From Rhodopseudomonas sp. (GTDB lineage Bacteria; Pseudomonadota; Alphaproteobacteria; Rhizobiales; Xanthobacteraceae): a stretch of DNA of 64,000 bases. Shown here one piece after another: positions 9,206-18,788 of this stretch. How positions within the stretch are numbered: position 1 is the stretch's first letter; each line of letters begins with the position of its first letter. Position numbers and translations under genes: made by a program. Location of the stretch: NCBI GenBank assembly GCA_016124795.1, contig WGNB01000028.1, forward strand, positions 1 through 64,000, given 5' to 3'. The notes under the pieces were generated by a model that was not told where the DNA came from, searched no databases, and saw only the letters and a list, made by a program, of their open reading frames with translations.

Positions 9206-10143
9206 CGCGCGGGCGTCGGCTTGCGCGCCACCAGCACGCCTTTATTGGCATTCAGCCGCGAGCGGAGAACCGGCGTCAGCAACCGGGTCAACGGCGGCGC
9301 GAAGGCTTTCGGCAAGCCGCGCTTTTCGATCAGATAGACCCGCACATAACGCGCCACCGGCGAGGTGAGTTCATTGCGGCACTCCAATCGCTGCACGGCA
9401 AAGCCGTAGCGGTCCATCAGACGCCGCAAGGCGCGCGGCGTGTAATTCTGCAAATGAAACACCGAGGTGCGCGCCGGCTGCCAGGCCCGGCCAATGCGCG
9501 CCAACAGCGGCAGCTTCTGCACAAGATGCATCAGCCGGTCGAGCCAGGTCACCACCGGCGTATGCAGATAAAGCAGGCCACCGGGCCGCAGCACGCGGGC
9601 GACGGCGGCCAGCGTCGCATCGGGACTGGCGACGTGCTCCATCACGTCCATCAAGGTGACGGCATCGAAGGCGGCATCCGGGATCGTCGTATAATCGGCA
9701 TCGCGATAGATCGCGCGGACGACGGCGGTAAGGCCCGGCCAGTCGCCCTCGGGAATTTCGTGGATCGCCAGATCGGCAAAGCCGCGAGCCTTGAGCGCGC
9801 GCACGAAGCCGCCGTCGCCACCGCCGATGTCGAGAATGCGCGCCGATGGCGCGACCAGGCTTGCCAGTTCCTCAGCCGCCGCACGGAACTTGAGGTCGGC
9901 GCTGTCGGCGGTCTCGCGATAGTAGCGCGCCGCATCGAAAGCGGCATAAGCCTGCGCCAGTTCATCGGCCGGGATCGCGTTGCCGATAAAGACGCTGCCG
10001 CAATCGCGGCAACGGTAGTGCGACAACCATTGGGTCGCGCTGTCGGTGTTGAAGGTCCGGCACAAGAAGGCGGTGTCGCGCGCGCCGCAAACCCGACATG
10101 GCACGGGCGGCACGCCATCGCCGGGACTAGCGGCCGGCGCCAT
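9202..10143 (-). CDS. Class I SAM-dependent methyltransferase with N-terminal zinc-binding CxxC pairs
   Basis: About 313 aa. The N-terminus has two cysteine pairs (CRVCG and CRDCG, residues about 16 and 46) like the zinc ribbon of sugar C-methyltransferases. The SAM-binding motif I is ILDIGGGDGGFVRAL (about 98-112), with VTLMDVMEHV as the acidic post-motif and LRPGGLLYLHTP later. It probably methylates a sugar nucleotide or the growing glycan. Start: ATG at 10143 shares a base with the upstream glycosyltransferase TGA (TGATG); a GTG lies three bases earlier. The target position is unknown. Confidence 0.88.
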   Translation of the reverse strand: MAPAASPGDGVPPVPCRVCGARDTAFLCRTFNTDSATQWLSHYRCRDCGSVFIGNAIPADELAQAYAAFDAARYYRETADSADLKFRAAAEELASLVAPSARILDIGGGDGGFVRALKARGFADLAIHEIPEGDWPGLTAVVRAIYRDADYTTIPDAAFDAVTLMDVMEHVASPDATLAAVARVLRPGGLLYLHTPVVTWLDRLMHLVQKLPLLARIGRAWQPARTSVFHLQNYTPRALRRLMDRYGFAVQRLECRNELTSPVARYVRVYLIEKRGLPKAFAPPLTRLLTPVLRSRLNANKGVLVARKPTPAR

Positions 10144-11306
10144 CACAAGATCAGGCTCAGGTAGAGTTGCTCGATGCGCGCCGCCATCGCCGGCCAGCCG
10201 TAATGCGCAACGACATGACGACGACCCGCCGCCCCCATGATCGCGGCGCGCGCCGGATCATCAATCAACTGCTGCATCGCCGCGGCGAACGACGGCGATT
10301 CGCCGTCGACGATGAGGCCGGCTTGCGCGGCCTCGACAATCGCAGCGGCGCCGACCTGCGGCGTCGTCACCACCGCGACGCCACGGCGCATCGCCTCCAG
10401 CACGGTATTGCCAAAGTTCTCCGAATACGACGGCAAAACGAACAGCTGCGCCGCCGCGAACAAGGCTTCCTTGTCGGCGCCGTCGACGGTGCGCGGCACG
10501 ATCCGCACCCGCGCGGCGATGTTCAATTGTTCGGCCAGGGCGGCAAGGCGGGTACTCAAACCTTCGTCATCGGTGCCGGCGATCACCAGCGTGCCGGACG
10601 GCGTCAGGGCAAAGGCGCGCAGCAGCCGGTCGAGCCCTTTCTTCCAACTCAGCCGCCCGAGATAAAGCACCACCGGCCGGGCGGCGATGGCGGCCGCGAT
10701 ATCCGGCGCCAGCGGCCGGCCGGCGATCGCCGGATCGGGATCGTCGACGCCATTGGCGACCACCGCGATCGGCGGCAGCCGCCAGCCGAAGCCGGCCAGT
10801 TCGGCGGCTTCCAGTTCGGAGGCGACCTGAAGTGCTGCGGCGCGTTCGACCGTGCTGCGTTCGATCAACGCCAGCCACAAGGTCTTGGCCAGACGGTTGC
10901 GGCGGCGGACCATGTCAGCGACCAGCATACCGCGCGGCGACACGACATAAGGCAACCCCGCCGCCCGCGCGGCGCGCGCACCAGCCCAGACCGGCCATTG
11001 AAAGATCATGTGCAGGTGAACCAGGTCGGCGTCGCGCATCGCGCCGTCGAGCGCCCGGCCCAAAGCCGGCGACCAGAAAATCCGCCGCAACAGTGGCGAC
11101 GGAAAATAACGGATCGTCACGCCGTCTTGATGCAGCGGCCGGTCGAGCGGCACATCGCTGTGGCCGGTACCATCGACATCGGTCGTCATCACCGTGACGT
11201 CATGGCCGCGCGCCGCCAATGCGCGGCACAGGTCATGGACCGCGACGACCGGCCCGCCATACCGCAACGCCGGCCGGTAGACCGGCGTGACCTGTACGAT
11301 TTTCAC
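10143..11306 (-). CDS. Family 4 glycosyltransferase
   Basis: A retaining GT-B glycosyltransferase of 387 aa. The N-terminal acceptor domain starts KIVQVTPVYRPALRYGGP. The C-terminal donor domain shows VLYLGRLSWKKGLDRLLRAF and the EX7E motif in SENFGNTVLEAM. Start GTG at 11306, because no ATG precedes the conserved first strand. It sits 7 nt after the Wzy-like gene and overlaps the methyltransferase by one base, so these genes are probably cotranslated. Sugar specificity is not readable. Confidence 0.9.
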   Translation of the reverse strand: MKIVQVTPVYRPALRYGGPVVAVHDLCRALAARGHDVTVMTTDVDGTGHSDVPLDRPLHQDGVTIRYFPSPLLRRIFWSPALGRALDGAMRDADLVHLHMIFQWPVWAGARAARAAGLPYVVSPRGMLVADMVRRRNRLAKTLWLALIERSTVERAAALQVASELEAAELAGFGWRLPPIAVVANGVDDPDPAIAGRPLAPDIAAAIAARPVVLYLGRLSWKKGLDRLLRAFALTPSGTLVIAGTDDEGLSTRLAALAEQLNIAARVRIVPRTVDGADKEALFAAAQLFVLPSYSENFGNTVLEAMRRGVAVVTTPQVGAAAIVEAAQAGLIVDGESPSFAAAMQQLIDDPARAAIMGAAGRRHVVAHYGWPAMAARIEQLYLSLIL

Positions 11307-11313
11307 GCAGCCG

Positions 11314-12759
11314 TTACTCCGCGCCCGTCAATTCGACCGTCGCCGCCGGCATGAGCCGGCCGCCCGAGAGCCAGCGCGACACCAGCGGGTAACCGAACTT
11401 CAACACCAGGGCCAGCACCAACCAGCTCATCAGAAAGGTGCCGAGCGACTTGTTGAAATTGATGCCGAACTGAAAGGCGTCGAACAACACCGCGACCGTG
11501 AACGCCTGACGGATGACATAGGGCGCGTCGCGCGTCATGAAATAGCGGCCGGCGGCGCCGACCGCGAGGCCGACCGCGAAGATCGGCGCGAACATCCAGA
11601 CCGGCCCGAAGTCATAATAAGCCTCGGCGATATAGCCGATGCTGATCGAGGTATTCGGACCGATCCAGCGCCCGGTCATCGCCGTTGTCACCGCCGAGTC
11701 GTCGATGATCGGTTTGTTCGGAAACAACACCCGCGGCATCAGCACATGTTCGATGCCGCCGAGGAAGCGGCTCGGTACATCGACAACGATGCCGGCGTCC
11801 AGCCGGGCGAGATATTGCGCGAACACGATCATGCCGTCGACGCGCTCGACCGTGTCGCCGAGCGCCTTGAGGTGATCGAACTGCCGCTCGGCATAGTAGT
11901 TCGCCATCCAGTCGATCCGTTCTTCAAGGCTGCGCCGCACCGCCTGCTCGCCGGTATAGCCGCTCACCCAGGCGCGGTATTCGGGCTTGGCCGCCGTCCA
12001 TAGCAGCGACAGATAAAACACCGCGGCGAAAGCGGCGGCGCCGAAGATCGCCATTTTCAGCGACGGCCGTCGCCCGACGGCGATAAGCGCGATCAAGACC
12101 AGGAAGAACGATTCCTTGAAGGTGCCGAAGAAGCTGGTCATGCCGTTGACGACTTCGACGAACAGGATGACGACCAACACCGCGTAGCCGCGGCCTTTGG
12201 CCAGCACCGACACGGCGACCAGATAGATGCAGATGAACTTGAGCAGATAAAGAACGGTCAGCGGTTGGGTGAGCGACGGCACCCGGGACGCGACCAGACC
12301 GGCGAGTTCGGCGACCAGCAGACTGGCGACATAAGCAAGCGCGCCATTCGGCACCGAGATCGCGCCGGCAAAAGCCGTGTCCGGTTTGGTGGCGGACACC
12401 CTGGCGATGCCGGAGGCCAGCCGGATGCTGATGGCGATGCCAGCGGAAAAACACACCAGCGCGACCAGACCGTAATCGACCGCCTGGCCGTGAAACGGAA
12501 CCGACGGGTCATCGGTCAGATTAAAGCCGGCGAGATCGGCGCCGAAGATACCGGCGGCCACGCCGAGCCAGTTGAACGCGACCGCCCAGATCAGCGCCGG
12601 ATAATTGCGCCGATCGTCGAACACCAGCATCACCGACACCAGCAAGGCGGCGAAAGCCGCCAGCCAATAATCGAGATTGACCGACCAGAACAGCACCGAA
12701 AAGCCGGCGGCGTAGCCAAAGCCGATCGCATAAGGCGACAGCAGGATCCGCCAGTTCAT
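11314..12759 (-). CDS. Polytopic membrane protein, probable polysaccharide polymerase (Wzy-like)
   Basis: A 481-aa inner-membrane protein with about 10-12 hydrophobic segments. A large hydrophilic loop at about residues 255-375 contains ERIDWMANYYAERQ, PNTSISIGYIAEAYYDFG and several Arg residues. That topology, the long periplasmic-type loop and the GYIAEAYYDFG segment resemble oligosaccharide-repeat-unit polymerases. Wzy proteins share little sequence, so the call is by topology and place between glycosyltransferases. A second ligase/polymerase-like protein is encoded at 26843. Start ATG at 12759. Confidence 0.75.
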   Translation of the reverse strand: MNWRILLSPYAIGFGYAAGFSVLFWSVNLDYWLAAFAALLVSVMLVFDDRRNYPALIWAVAFNWLGVAAGIFGADLAGFNLTDDPSVPFHGQAVDYGLVALVCFSAGIAISIRLASGIARVSATKPDTAFAGAISVPNGALAYVASLLVAELAGLVASRVPSLTQPLTVLYLLKFICIYLVAVSVLAKGRGYAVLVVILFVEVVNGMTSFFGTFKESFFLVLIALIAVGRRPSLKMAIFGAAAFAAVFYLSLLWTAAKPEYRAWVSGYTGEQAVRRSLEERIDWMANYYAERQFDHLKALGDTVERVDGMIVFAQYLARLDAGIVVDVPSRFLGGIEHVLMPRVLFPNKPIIDDSAVTTAMTGRWIGPNTSISIGYIAEAYYDFGPVWMFAPIFAVGLAVGAAGRYFMTRDAPYVIRQAFTVAVLFDAFQFGINFNKSLGTFLMSWLVLALVLKFGYPLVSRWLSGGRLMPAATVELTGAE

Positions 12760-12774
12760 GACCGGCCTTGCGCG

Positions 12775-13983
12775 CTAGACATAGGGCGCCACCGTTTGCG
12801 TCACCAGACGCCGGTAACGCGCCCAGGAGAAATACTCCGCCTGCTCGCGCGCCGCCGCCGCCATGTCCGGCAAGGCGTCACGATGAACATCGAACCAGCG
12901 CAAGCCTGCGACCAAGGCGTCGCCGTCGCCGGCCGGCGTCACCTGCCCGCAAGCCTCGGTGACGATATCCGGCGACGCGCAGACATCGGAGGCCAAGGCC
13001 GGCAGCCCACAGGCCATGCCTTCAAGCAAGGCCAGCGGCAGGCCTTCGAAGAACGACGGCATGACGACGACGTCGGCGGCGCGATAGCGTTCGCGCAACC
13101 GGTTCGCGTCGACCGGCGCGCGATGCACGATGCCGGGCGGCAAGGCACGACGCGCCGCCACCGACAAATGCCAGGGGCCGATCAGTTCCAGTTCGGCATC
13201 CGGCAAAGCAGCGTTGCGCCAAGCTTCGATCAGGCCGGGCATGCCCTTGCGCAGCGAAATCTGGCCGGCGAACACGAAGCGCAACTTGTCGCGTCTCGGG
13301 CGCTCGGGCGGCGGCGTCCAGAAATCGAGATCGACGCCATAGGGCGTCAGCGCGATGGCCTTGTCCGGGAAAAATCGCCGGATGCTGTCTTCGGCAAATG
13401 CACTCGGCGCCAGCACCAGGTCGGCAAGCTCCATCTCGCGCCGTTTACGCGCCAGCGCCGCGCCGCTGTCCTCGGACCGCGACGAGGCCGGCAGCCAATC
13501 GGCATAGTCGCGGCGCAGGCTGGCTTGTTGCTCCTGCCAGGCCGGGTAATAGCCGATCGGCATATCGTAGATGCAGGCCTTGCCCTGACGTTTGGCCTGC
13601 TCGAACGGCAACAGCGCGCAATCCTCATAGCCATGCACCGCCGTCACCGCCGCGCCATGACCATGCCGGCACATCGTCCGCATCAGCCAGTCGTTACGCT
13701 CCCGGTCGAAGCGGTTGTCGTCGCGCCGGAGCCGGCCGGCCAGCCGCCACCATTCGCGTAGTCGCCCCTGCACCAGCGGCGCTTCCGACAAAGCGGCAAA
13801 GCGCCGGCGCGCCACGCGCTCAACGAAAGGCCGCAAGCCCGGCAACCGTTGCAGCAGTCGTAACGTCAACGGCTTCGGCATCCAGGCGACGCAGAACGCG
13901 GCCAACCGCCCGGTCTCGAAATGCGCCAAAGCGGCCTGATGGGCATTGGGGTTGCCGGTCGGGTGGCCAATCAAAATGCTCAT
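12775..13983 (-). CDS. Family 4 glycosyltransferase
   Basis: A 402-aa GT-B enzyme. It starts MSILIGHPTGNPNAHQAAL and shows LRFVFAGQISLRKGMPGLIE in the donor domain and the EX7E motif in FEGLPLALLEGMACGLP. Start: ATG at 13983 is 14 nt after the upstream gene's stop; the frame stays open farther only because it runs antisense-like through that gene. It is flanked by a second GT4 and the Wzy-like protein. The acceptor is unknown. Confidence 0.88.
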   Translation of the reverse strand: MSILIGHPTGNPNAHQAALAHFETGRLAAFCVAWMPKPLTLRLLQRLPGLRPFVERVARRRFAALSEAPLVQGRLREWWRLAGRLRRDDNRFDRERNDWLMRTMCRHGHGAAVTAVHGYEDCALLPFEQAKRQGKACIYDMPIGYYPAWQEQQASLRRDYADWLPASSRSEDSGAALARKRREMELADLVLAPSAFAEDSIRRFFPDKAIALTPYGVDLDFWTPPPERPRRDKLRFVFAGQISLRKGMPGLIEAWRNAALPDAELELIGPWHLSVAARRALPPGIVHRAPVDANRLRERYRAADVVVMPSFFEGLPLALLEGMACGLPALASDVCASPDIVTEACGQVTPAGDGDALVAGLRWFDVHRDALPDMAAAAREQAEYFSWARYRRLVTQTVAPYV

Positions 13984-13996
13984 GATCGATGCCGCT

Positions 13997-15160
13997 TCAC
14001 GATGTCGCCGCCGCAACAGCCGCTGCCGCCACCGGCGCCGGCAGACACTGCGCGAACTGGCGGGCCGACGTTTCAAGCGAGAACTCACGCCGCGCACGCG
14101 CGCGGGCCGCCGCGCCCATGCGGCGCACGAGATCGCGGTCATGCGCCAGCCGGACAATCGCCGCCGCCAGTCGATCGGGACTCTCGGCGGCAACGACCAG
14201 CCCGGTGACGCCGTCTTGCACGATTTCAATGAGGCCGCCGCGCGCGGTGCAAATCACCGGCCGGCCATAGCTGCCGGCTTCCACCGCCGACAGGCCGAAA
14301 GGCTCGACGAAGCGGCTCGGCATCACACAGACGTCGATGCCGGCAAAGATGTCGCGTTGACTTTGGCGAAAGCCACACCATTCGATCCGATCGCCAATAT
14401 CCAGTTCGGCGATCCGGCGTTTCAGGCTGGCGACATAGCGGGGGTCGCCGCTGCCGAATATCCGCAAGCACACCGGCGCGCCGGCACGAACGGCCAGGGC
14501 AACGGCATCAATCAAATCGTCATGGCCTTTCCATGCCCCGACCTGACCGACAATGCCGAACCGCAATACCGGTTGCAGGCCGGGCGGCTCGATGGCCGGC
14601 GCCGCCGGTACGCCGAGATACACGATCCGCAAGCGATCCGCCGGCACGCCGATAGCGCGCAGGCTTTGCCAGACCGCCTGGGAGATGGCGACGATACCCG
14701 CCGTGCGCGCCGCGATCGCGCCATAGACCCGCGCGAACCGCCATCGCGACGCCGCCGTCTCCAGCATCCAGAAGACATCGCGTGCCGGTCTCAACAACGG
14801 CAGCAACAGCAAGGCGTGATGCCAATTGGTATGGATCACCGCGTCGGCGCGAAGCTGCCGGATCGCGCGACGATAGCGCAGCAGCAACGCCGGCCAGTGA
14901 AGCAACTGGTTCAAGGTGTCTGCCATCGCCCGCCGCGATAAAGTCATGCTGACAAAGCCGAGACGCAACCGGCAACAGGCGAAACCGGCATCTTCGAGCC
15001 GGCGCGGAAAATCGCCATCGCTCCATGCGCTGACGATGAAGGCGACGTCATGACCGGCGGCGCGCAGGCTTTGCGCCAGGTTGAGACTGGCGATCTCCTT
15101 GCCCGACACGTAACCGGCGCCGCAAACGATGACGATCCTGCGCCCGGCCATTGACGCCAT
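13997..15160 (-). CDS. Family 4 glycosyltransferase
   Basis: A 387-aa GT-B enzyme. The N-terminus RIVIVCGAGYVSGKEIASLN is a glycine-rich acceptor-domain start. The donor domain has RFGIVGQVGAWKGHDDLIDA and the EX7E region VEPFGLSAVEAGSYGRPVI. Start: ATG at 15160 overlaps the upstream TGA (TGATG), which also shows tight coupling to the preceding glycosyltransferase. Donor and acceptor are unknown. Confidence 0.88.
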   Translation of the reverse strand: MASMAGRRIVIVCGAGYVSGKEIASLNLAQSLRAAGHDVAFIVSAWSDGDFPRRLEDAGFACCRLRLGFVSMTLSRRAMADTLNQLLHWPALLLRYRRAIRQLRADAVIHTNWHHALLLLPLLRPARDVFWMLETAASRWRFARVYGAIAARTAGIVAISQAVWQSLRAIGVPADRLRIVYLGVPAAPAIEPPGLQPVLRFGIVGQVGAWKGHDDLIDAVALAVRAGAPVCLRIFGSGDPRYVASLKRRIAELDIGDRIEWCGFRQSQRDIFAGIDVCVMPSRFVEPFGLSAVEAGSYGRPVICTARGGLIEIVQDGVTGLVVAAESPDRLAAAIVRLAHDRDLVRRMGAAARARARREFSLETSARQFAQCLPAPVAAAAVAAATS

Positions 15161-16368
15161 CACCGCGAACCGGAAAGCGCGACGACGGTCGCAACCGTAT
15201 CGGCGAACGCATGGCCAGCCAGCGCGCGGGTGCAGGCCGCCGCCGTCGGCGTGTCGTTGGCGAAAGCAGCGATGCGCGCGGCCAGCGCCGCGACATCGCC
15301 CCCCGGAAATGTCGCGACCGCGCCGGTCCCGGCGAAATCCTCGGCGCAACCGCAGGCGTCACTGACGATGCACGGCAAGCCGCTGGCCAGCGCTTCGTTG
15401 ACCACGAGCCCCCAGGTTTCGGCCGCGTCGCTCGGCAGCGTCAGACAATCGGCGGCGATATAAGCCGACGAAATTTCGGTCTGGTTGAGAAAGCCGGCAA
15501 AGGTCGCGGTCAAGCCGTTTTCTGCACAGGCCGCGCGCAGCTCGACTTCAAGGTCTCCGCCGCCGACAAACAACACATGCAGCTTCGGCGCGTTCGGAGC
15601 ACAGGCCAGCCGCGCCGCCGCCCGCACCAGATCCAGCGGGCGCTTCTTGGCGATGAATTTGCCGCAGAACAAAACGCAGAACGCATCCTCGGCCACGCCC
15701 CACTGCCGGCGGATCGCCGCGCGTTGCGGCCGCGCCGCCTCCGCCTGAGCGGCGAAGCGCGCATTGTCGACGGCATAAGGCGAGGCAGAAAGCCGATCCT
15801 CGGCCACGCCATAACTCCGATAGAGCCGGCGATTGGCCTTGCCGATGGCAAGAAAGCAATCGACCCGCCGGAACAGAGAGCCGAGCGCCAACCATTTGGC
15901 CGGCCGTTTCCAGAACGGCGTCACCGCAAGATCGTTGCTCTCGCCGCGTAGCCACAATGCAACGCCGGCCGATCGCGCGGCACAGGCCGCCTGCCAATAA
16001 GCCGCGACCTGCCAACCCTGAATCCACAAGGCCGTCGCGCCGCTGACGCGCAACCGCCGGGCCAAAGGCTCATGCAAGCGACAGCCCCAGAAGGCGCCCG
16101 GGCTCGATCGTTCCGCGCCTTCCAGAAAACGGTGCGGATAGCCGGACAGCAGATCGATATCCCAGGCGAAGGTCGCGCCGAATTCGCGATCCGCGCTCGG
16201 CGCGATGCCATGCCGGCTCATGTACCAGACCTCGAACGGCACCCGGCCGTCGCGCGCCAGCGCCTGCCATAGCGGCACCTGATACTGGATCGGATGCGTG
16301 GTGAGGATGACCAGAATGACGCTGACCGCACTGTTAACCCAGCGGCCGCGCCGGCACGCCGCCGACAC
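15160..16368 (-). CDS. Family 4 glycosyltransferase
   Basis: About 402 aa with the conserved GT4 opening VILVILTTHPIQYQVPLWQA, a donor domain including CVLFCGKFIAKKRPLDLVRA, and an EX7E motif in AETWGLVVNEALASGLP. The start is uncertain. No ATG lies before the conserved first strand. GTG at 16368 would overlap the acetyltransferase gene by 35 nt, and a rarer CTG/ATT start after that gene's stop (16334) is also possible. The gene is coupled to the next glycosyltransferase by TGATG. Confidence 0.82.
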   Translation of the reverse strand: MSAACRRGRWVNSAVSVILVILTTHPIQYQVPLWQALARDGRVPFEVWYMSRHGIAPSADREFGATFAWDIDLLSGYPHRFLEGAERSSPGAFWGCRLHEPLARRLRVSGATALWIQGWQVAAYWQAACAARSAGVALWLRGESNDLAVTPFWKRPAKWLALGSLFRRVDCFLAIGKANRRLYRSYGVAEDRLSASPYAVDNARFAAQAEAARPQRAAIRRQWGVAEDAFCVLFCGKFIAKKRPLDLVRAAARLACAPNAPKLHVLFVGGGDLEVELRAACAENGLTATFAGFLNQTEISSAYIAADCLTLPSDAAETWGLVVNEALASGLPCIVSDACGCAEDFAGTGAVATFPGGDVAALAARIAAFANDTPTAAACTRALAGHAFADTVATVVALSGSR

Positions 16369-16918
16369 GCTGGCCCGGCGCGACCGAACGGGTGACGACC
16401 GCGCCGGCCGCGACGACACAGCCGTCGCCGAGTTCCACATCTTTCAGGATCACCGCCTTGGCGCCAATCCAGCATCGGTTGCCGATGCGGACGCGACCCG
16501 ACGCCATCGGGCTTTCGCTCGGGCGCAGATCGCTACCGAAGCGGTGATTGCTGTCGGCGATATAAACATCCGGACCGATCATGTTGTCGTCGCCGATCTC
16601 GACCAGCCCGCAGGCATCGATCATCAAACCGCGATTGAAATAATTGCGGTCGCCGATCCGGATGCGGATGCCATCGTAAGCCGCATCCTCCGGCCACAGC
16701 CAAGCGCCCTGCGTAAAGGCATTGTACGACCCGATGACGATCTGGGAGCAACGCCGCACCCGGCCGCCGCCCTCGATCCGGTTACGCCGGCCCGTGGTCA
16801 TGCCGAACAGACGATAGACCAGCAGCCGCAACCGGCTGGCCGCGCCCCGGCTGGCGACCAGCGCCCAATATTCAAGGCTCGATCGAAGCCTTGCCCGCGG
16901 ATCGGTCCCCGCCATCAT
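16334..16918 (-). CDS. Left-handed beta-helix (hexapeptide) acetyltransferase, WcaF/LacA-like
   Basis: A 194-aa protein predicted to O- or N-acetylate a sugar of the polymer using acetyl-CoA. It has repeated hexapeptide turns (IVIGSY, IRIGDR, VEIGDD, VRIGNR, VELGDG) and the late VVAAGAVVTRSVAPG and GGVPARPLG that end this family. The catalytic-type His is in DSNHRF. ATG at 16918 or 16915, after a GGGCGG-like ribosome site. It sits among glycosyltransferase genes, consistent with decoration of the repeat unit. Confidence 0.88.
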   Translation of the reverse strand: MMAGTDPRARLRSSLEYWALVASRGAASRLRLLVYRLFGMTTGRRNRIEGGGRVRRCSQIVIGSYNAFTQGAWLWPEDAAYDGIRIRIGDRNYFNRGLMIDACGLVEIGDDNMIGPDVYIADSNHRFGSDLRPSESPMASGRVRIGNRCWIGAKAVILKDVELGDGCVVAAGAVVTRSVAPGQRVGGVPARPLG

Positions 16919-16927
16919 CCGCCCTAT

Positions 16928-17806
16928 CTACAACACGGCATCGCCGGCGCGCGACAGCGCTACATAATGTTTATAGGCCGAGACACTCACCGCGCGCCGA
17001 CTGCGCCACGCCGCGCCGAACGATCCGGCGAATTGCACCATGCCGCACAGGCAGGCGCGCAACAGCCGGCGGCGCAACGAGAAGGCCAGATGACGCGCCG
17101 TCTTCCAGGCCAGCACCGGCAACAGCAGCGCCGCCGGACAACGCCGCGTCTCGAACACCAGATCGTTGCAGACACCGGAGCGATGCTGCCACGCCAGATC
17201 GCGCGCCCGCGTCGTCTTGTCGTGCCAGACATGCAGGCCATCCAGCTTGACGATTGCAAAACCGGCATCGATCAGGCGCAGGCAGAGATCCTTCTCCTCG
17301 CTGCCATACAAGCCGGGCGCTTCGGCATAGCCGCCGACCTGACGCACCGCCGACAACCGCAGCAGGTGACCGCAGCCGATGAAACTGGCGACCGCGTGCG
17401 CCGAACCGCGCGGTCGCGGCTCGGGCCGGTCCGGCGACAGGATATCGAAAGCCACCGCCGCGACCCCGGGGTGACGCTCGAGATAATCGACCGCCACGAC
17501 CAGCTCGTCGCCGGCCATGAAACGGGCATCGTCATCGAGGCTGGCGAAATAATCCTCCGCCGCCGACAGCATCATGATATTGCGCAACCGGACATGACCT
17601 TGCGGCCGCTCGCAGCGTCGCCAGGTCAATGTCGGAAACCGCAACGGCAAGGCGGCCGTGCCGTCACGCGAGGCATCGTCGATGACCGCGATCCGCGTGG
17701 GCCGGAACGACTGCGCCTGCGCGCTTTCAATCGCCTTGACCAGTTCGTCGACGCGGTCGCGGCTGGCGATGCCGATCAGGACCGACGGCGAAACCACGGG
17801 CTGCAT
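16928..17806 (-). CDS. Family 2 glycosyltransferase
   Basis: A 292-aa GT-A enzyme. It has VLIGIASRDRVDELVKAIES at the N-terminus, IDDASRDGT, and SLDDDARF carrying the DXD metal motif. GSEEKDLCLRLIDAG follows as the ED-type catalytic segment. Basic, hydrophobic C-terminal stretches may bind the membrane surface. Start: ATG at 17806 shares a base with the preceding stop (TGATG). It is paired with another GT2 immediately upstream; the two are not close copies. Confidence 0.87.
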   Translation of the reverse strand: MQPVVSPSVLIGIASRDRVDELVKAIESAQAQSFRPTRIAVIDDASRDGTAALPLRFPTLTWRRCERPQGHVRLRNIMMLSAAEDYFASLDDDARFMAGDELVVAVDYLERHPGVAAVAFDILSPDRPEPRPRGSAHAVASFIGCGHLLRLSAVRQVGGYAEAPGLYGSEEKDLCLRLIDAGFAIVKLDGLHVWHDKTTRARDLAWQHRSGVCNDLVFETRRCPAALLLPVLAWKTARHLAFSLRRRLLRACLCGMVQFAGSFGAAWRSRRAVSVSAYKHYVALSRAGDAVL

Positions 17807-18774
17807 CACACCGACCGCGATCCGCGCGGCTTGCGCGCCGCCGCGTTTCGAACGATATCGGCAAGGCCAAGCCATTGGCCGCGCGCTATGGATCGGACCG
17901 CGACGCCGCCCCGCCGGCGCACCGCCGCCATGGCCAGTTGCCAGAACTCCCACCACAGCATGGCCAGATAATCGCGCCAGCGGTTTCGACCCAGCACTTG
18001 CGTCATGATGTAGTGACGGTTGACGAAAGCCATCCGGCTGAGCTCGACGGCATCGGCCTTGTGCGCGCCGGGCTGGCTGTCGTGAACGATACGCGCCGCC
18101 GGCACGTTCACCAGCTTTGCCCGGCGGCCGACCCGCAAGGACAACGCGACATCCTCGCCGAGCGAATAACCGGAAAAGTGCGTGTCGAAGGGCGGGTCCG
18201 GCAGCAGCGCGCGCCGGTATAGCGTGCAGGTGGTATTGAGCCATTGCACCGGCATCGTCGCCGGAAGATCGTCGCCGCCGCGCGGCAGGAACTGGATCGC
18301 CGGCCCGGCGATGCGCCCGGCGTAAGTGTCATGTTCGAATACGCCGATCGTCGCCAGCAAGATGCGCACCGGCCAGCCCGGCCGGACATAAGACTGGTTG
18401 ACGATCGCCGCGCTGGCGCCGCCGATCGCGCCATCGGATTGCAAGGCCTGCCACAGCCGGGCAATGCAATCCGGCTCGACGATGATGTCGTCATCGCAAA
18501 ACAGGACATGATCGCGGCGCGCCAGCGCGACCGCCTGATTGCGCTGGGCCGCGGCGCCGGTCATCGCCGCCTTGCGCAATAACAAAGCCGGACAATCGCC
18601 GCGCCCGACCCGAACGGCCCCAACCGCTGCTTCGGTGTTATCATTCGACGAAGCATCGATAATAATGAACTCATCCGGCACGACGCTTGAGGCCAGCAGC
18701 GACTCCAGTGTCCGGCGCAACGATACCGGCCGGTCGGCCGTCGGAATCACCACCGACACCGGAACGGTTGTCAT
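17806..18774 (-). CDS. Family 2 glycosyltransferase
   Basis: A 322-aa GT-A enzyme beginning VPVSVVIPTADRPVSLRRTL. It has IIDASSNDNT, LFCDDDIIVE with the DXD motif, and GYSLGEDVALSLRVGRRAKL as the catalytic ED segment. Start: ATG at 18774, 15 nt after the ABC ATPase stop; the frame is open farther upstream only as a shadow of that gene. Probably adds a sugar in the same glycan. Specificity is unknown. Confidence 0.87.
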   Translation of the reverse strand: MTTVPVSVVIPTADRPVSLRRTLESLLASSVVPDEFIIIDASSNDNTEAAVGAVRVGRGDCPALLLRKAAMTGAAAQRNQAVALARRDHVLFCDDDIIVEPDCIARLWQALQSDGAIGGASAAIVNQSYVRPGWPVRILLATIGVFEHDTYAGRIAGPAIQFLPRGGDDLPATMPVQWLNTTCTLYRRALLPDPPFDTHFSGYSLGEDVALSLRVGRRAKLVNVPAARIVHDSQPGAHKADAVELSRMAFVNRHYIMTQVLGRNRWRDYLAMLWWEFWQLAMAAVRRRGGVAVRSIARGQWLGLADIVRNAAARKPRGSRSV

Positions 18775-18788
18775 CACCGGTTCGAATG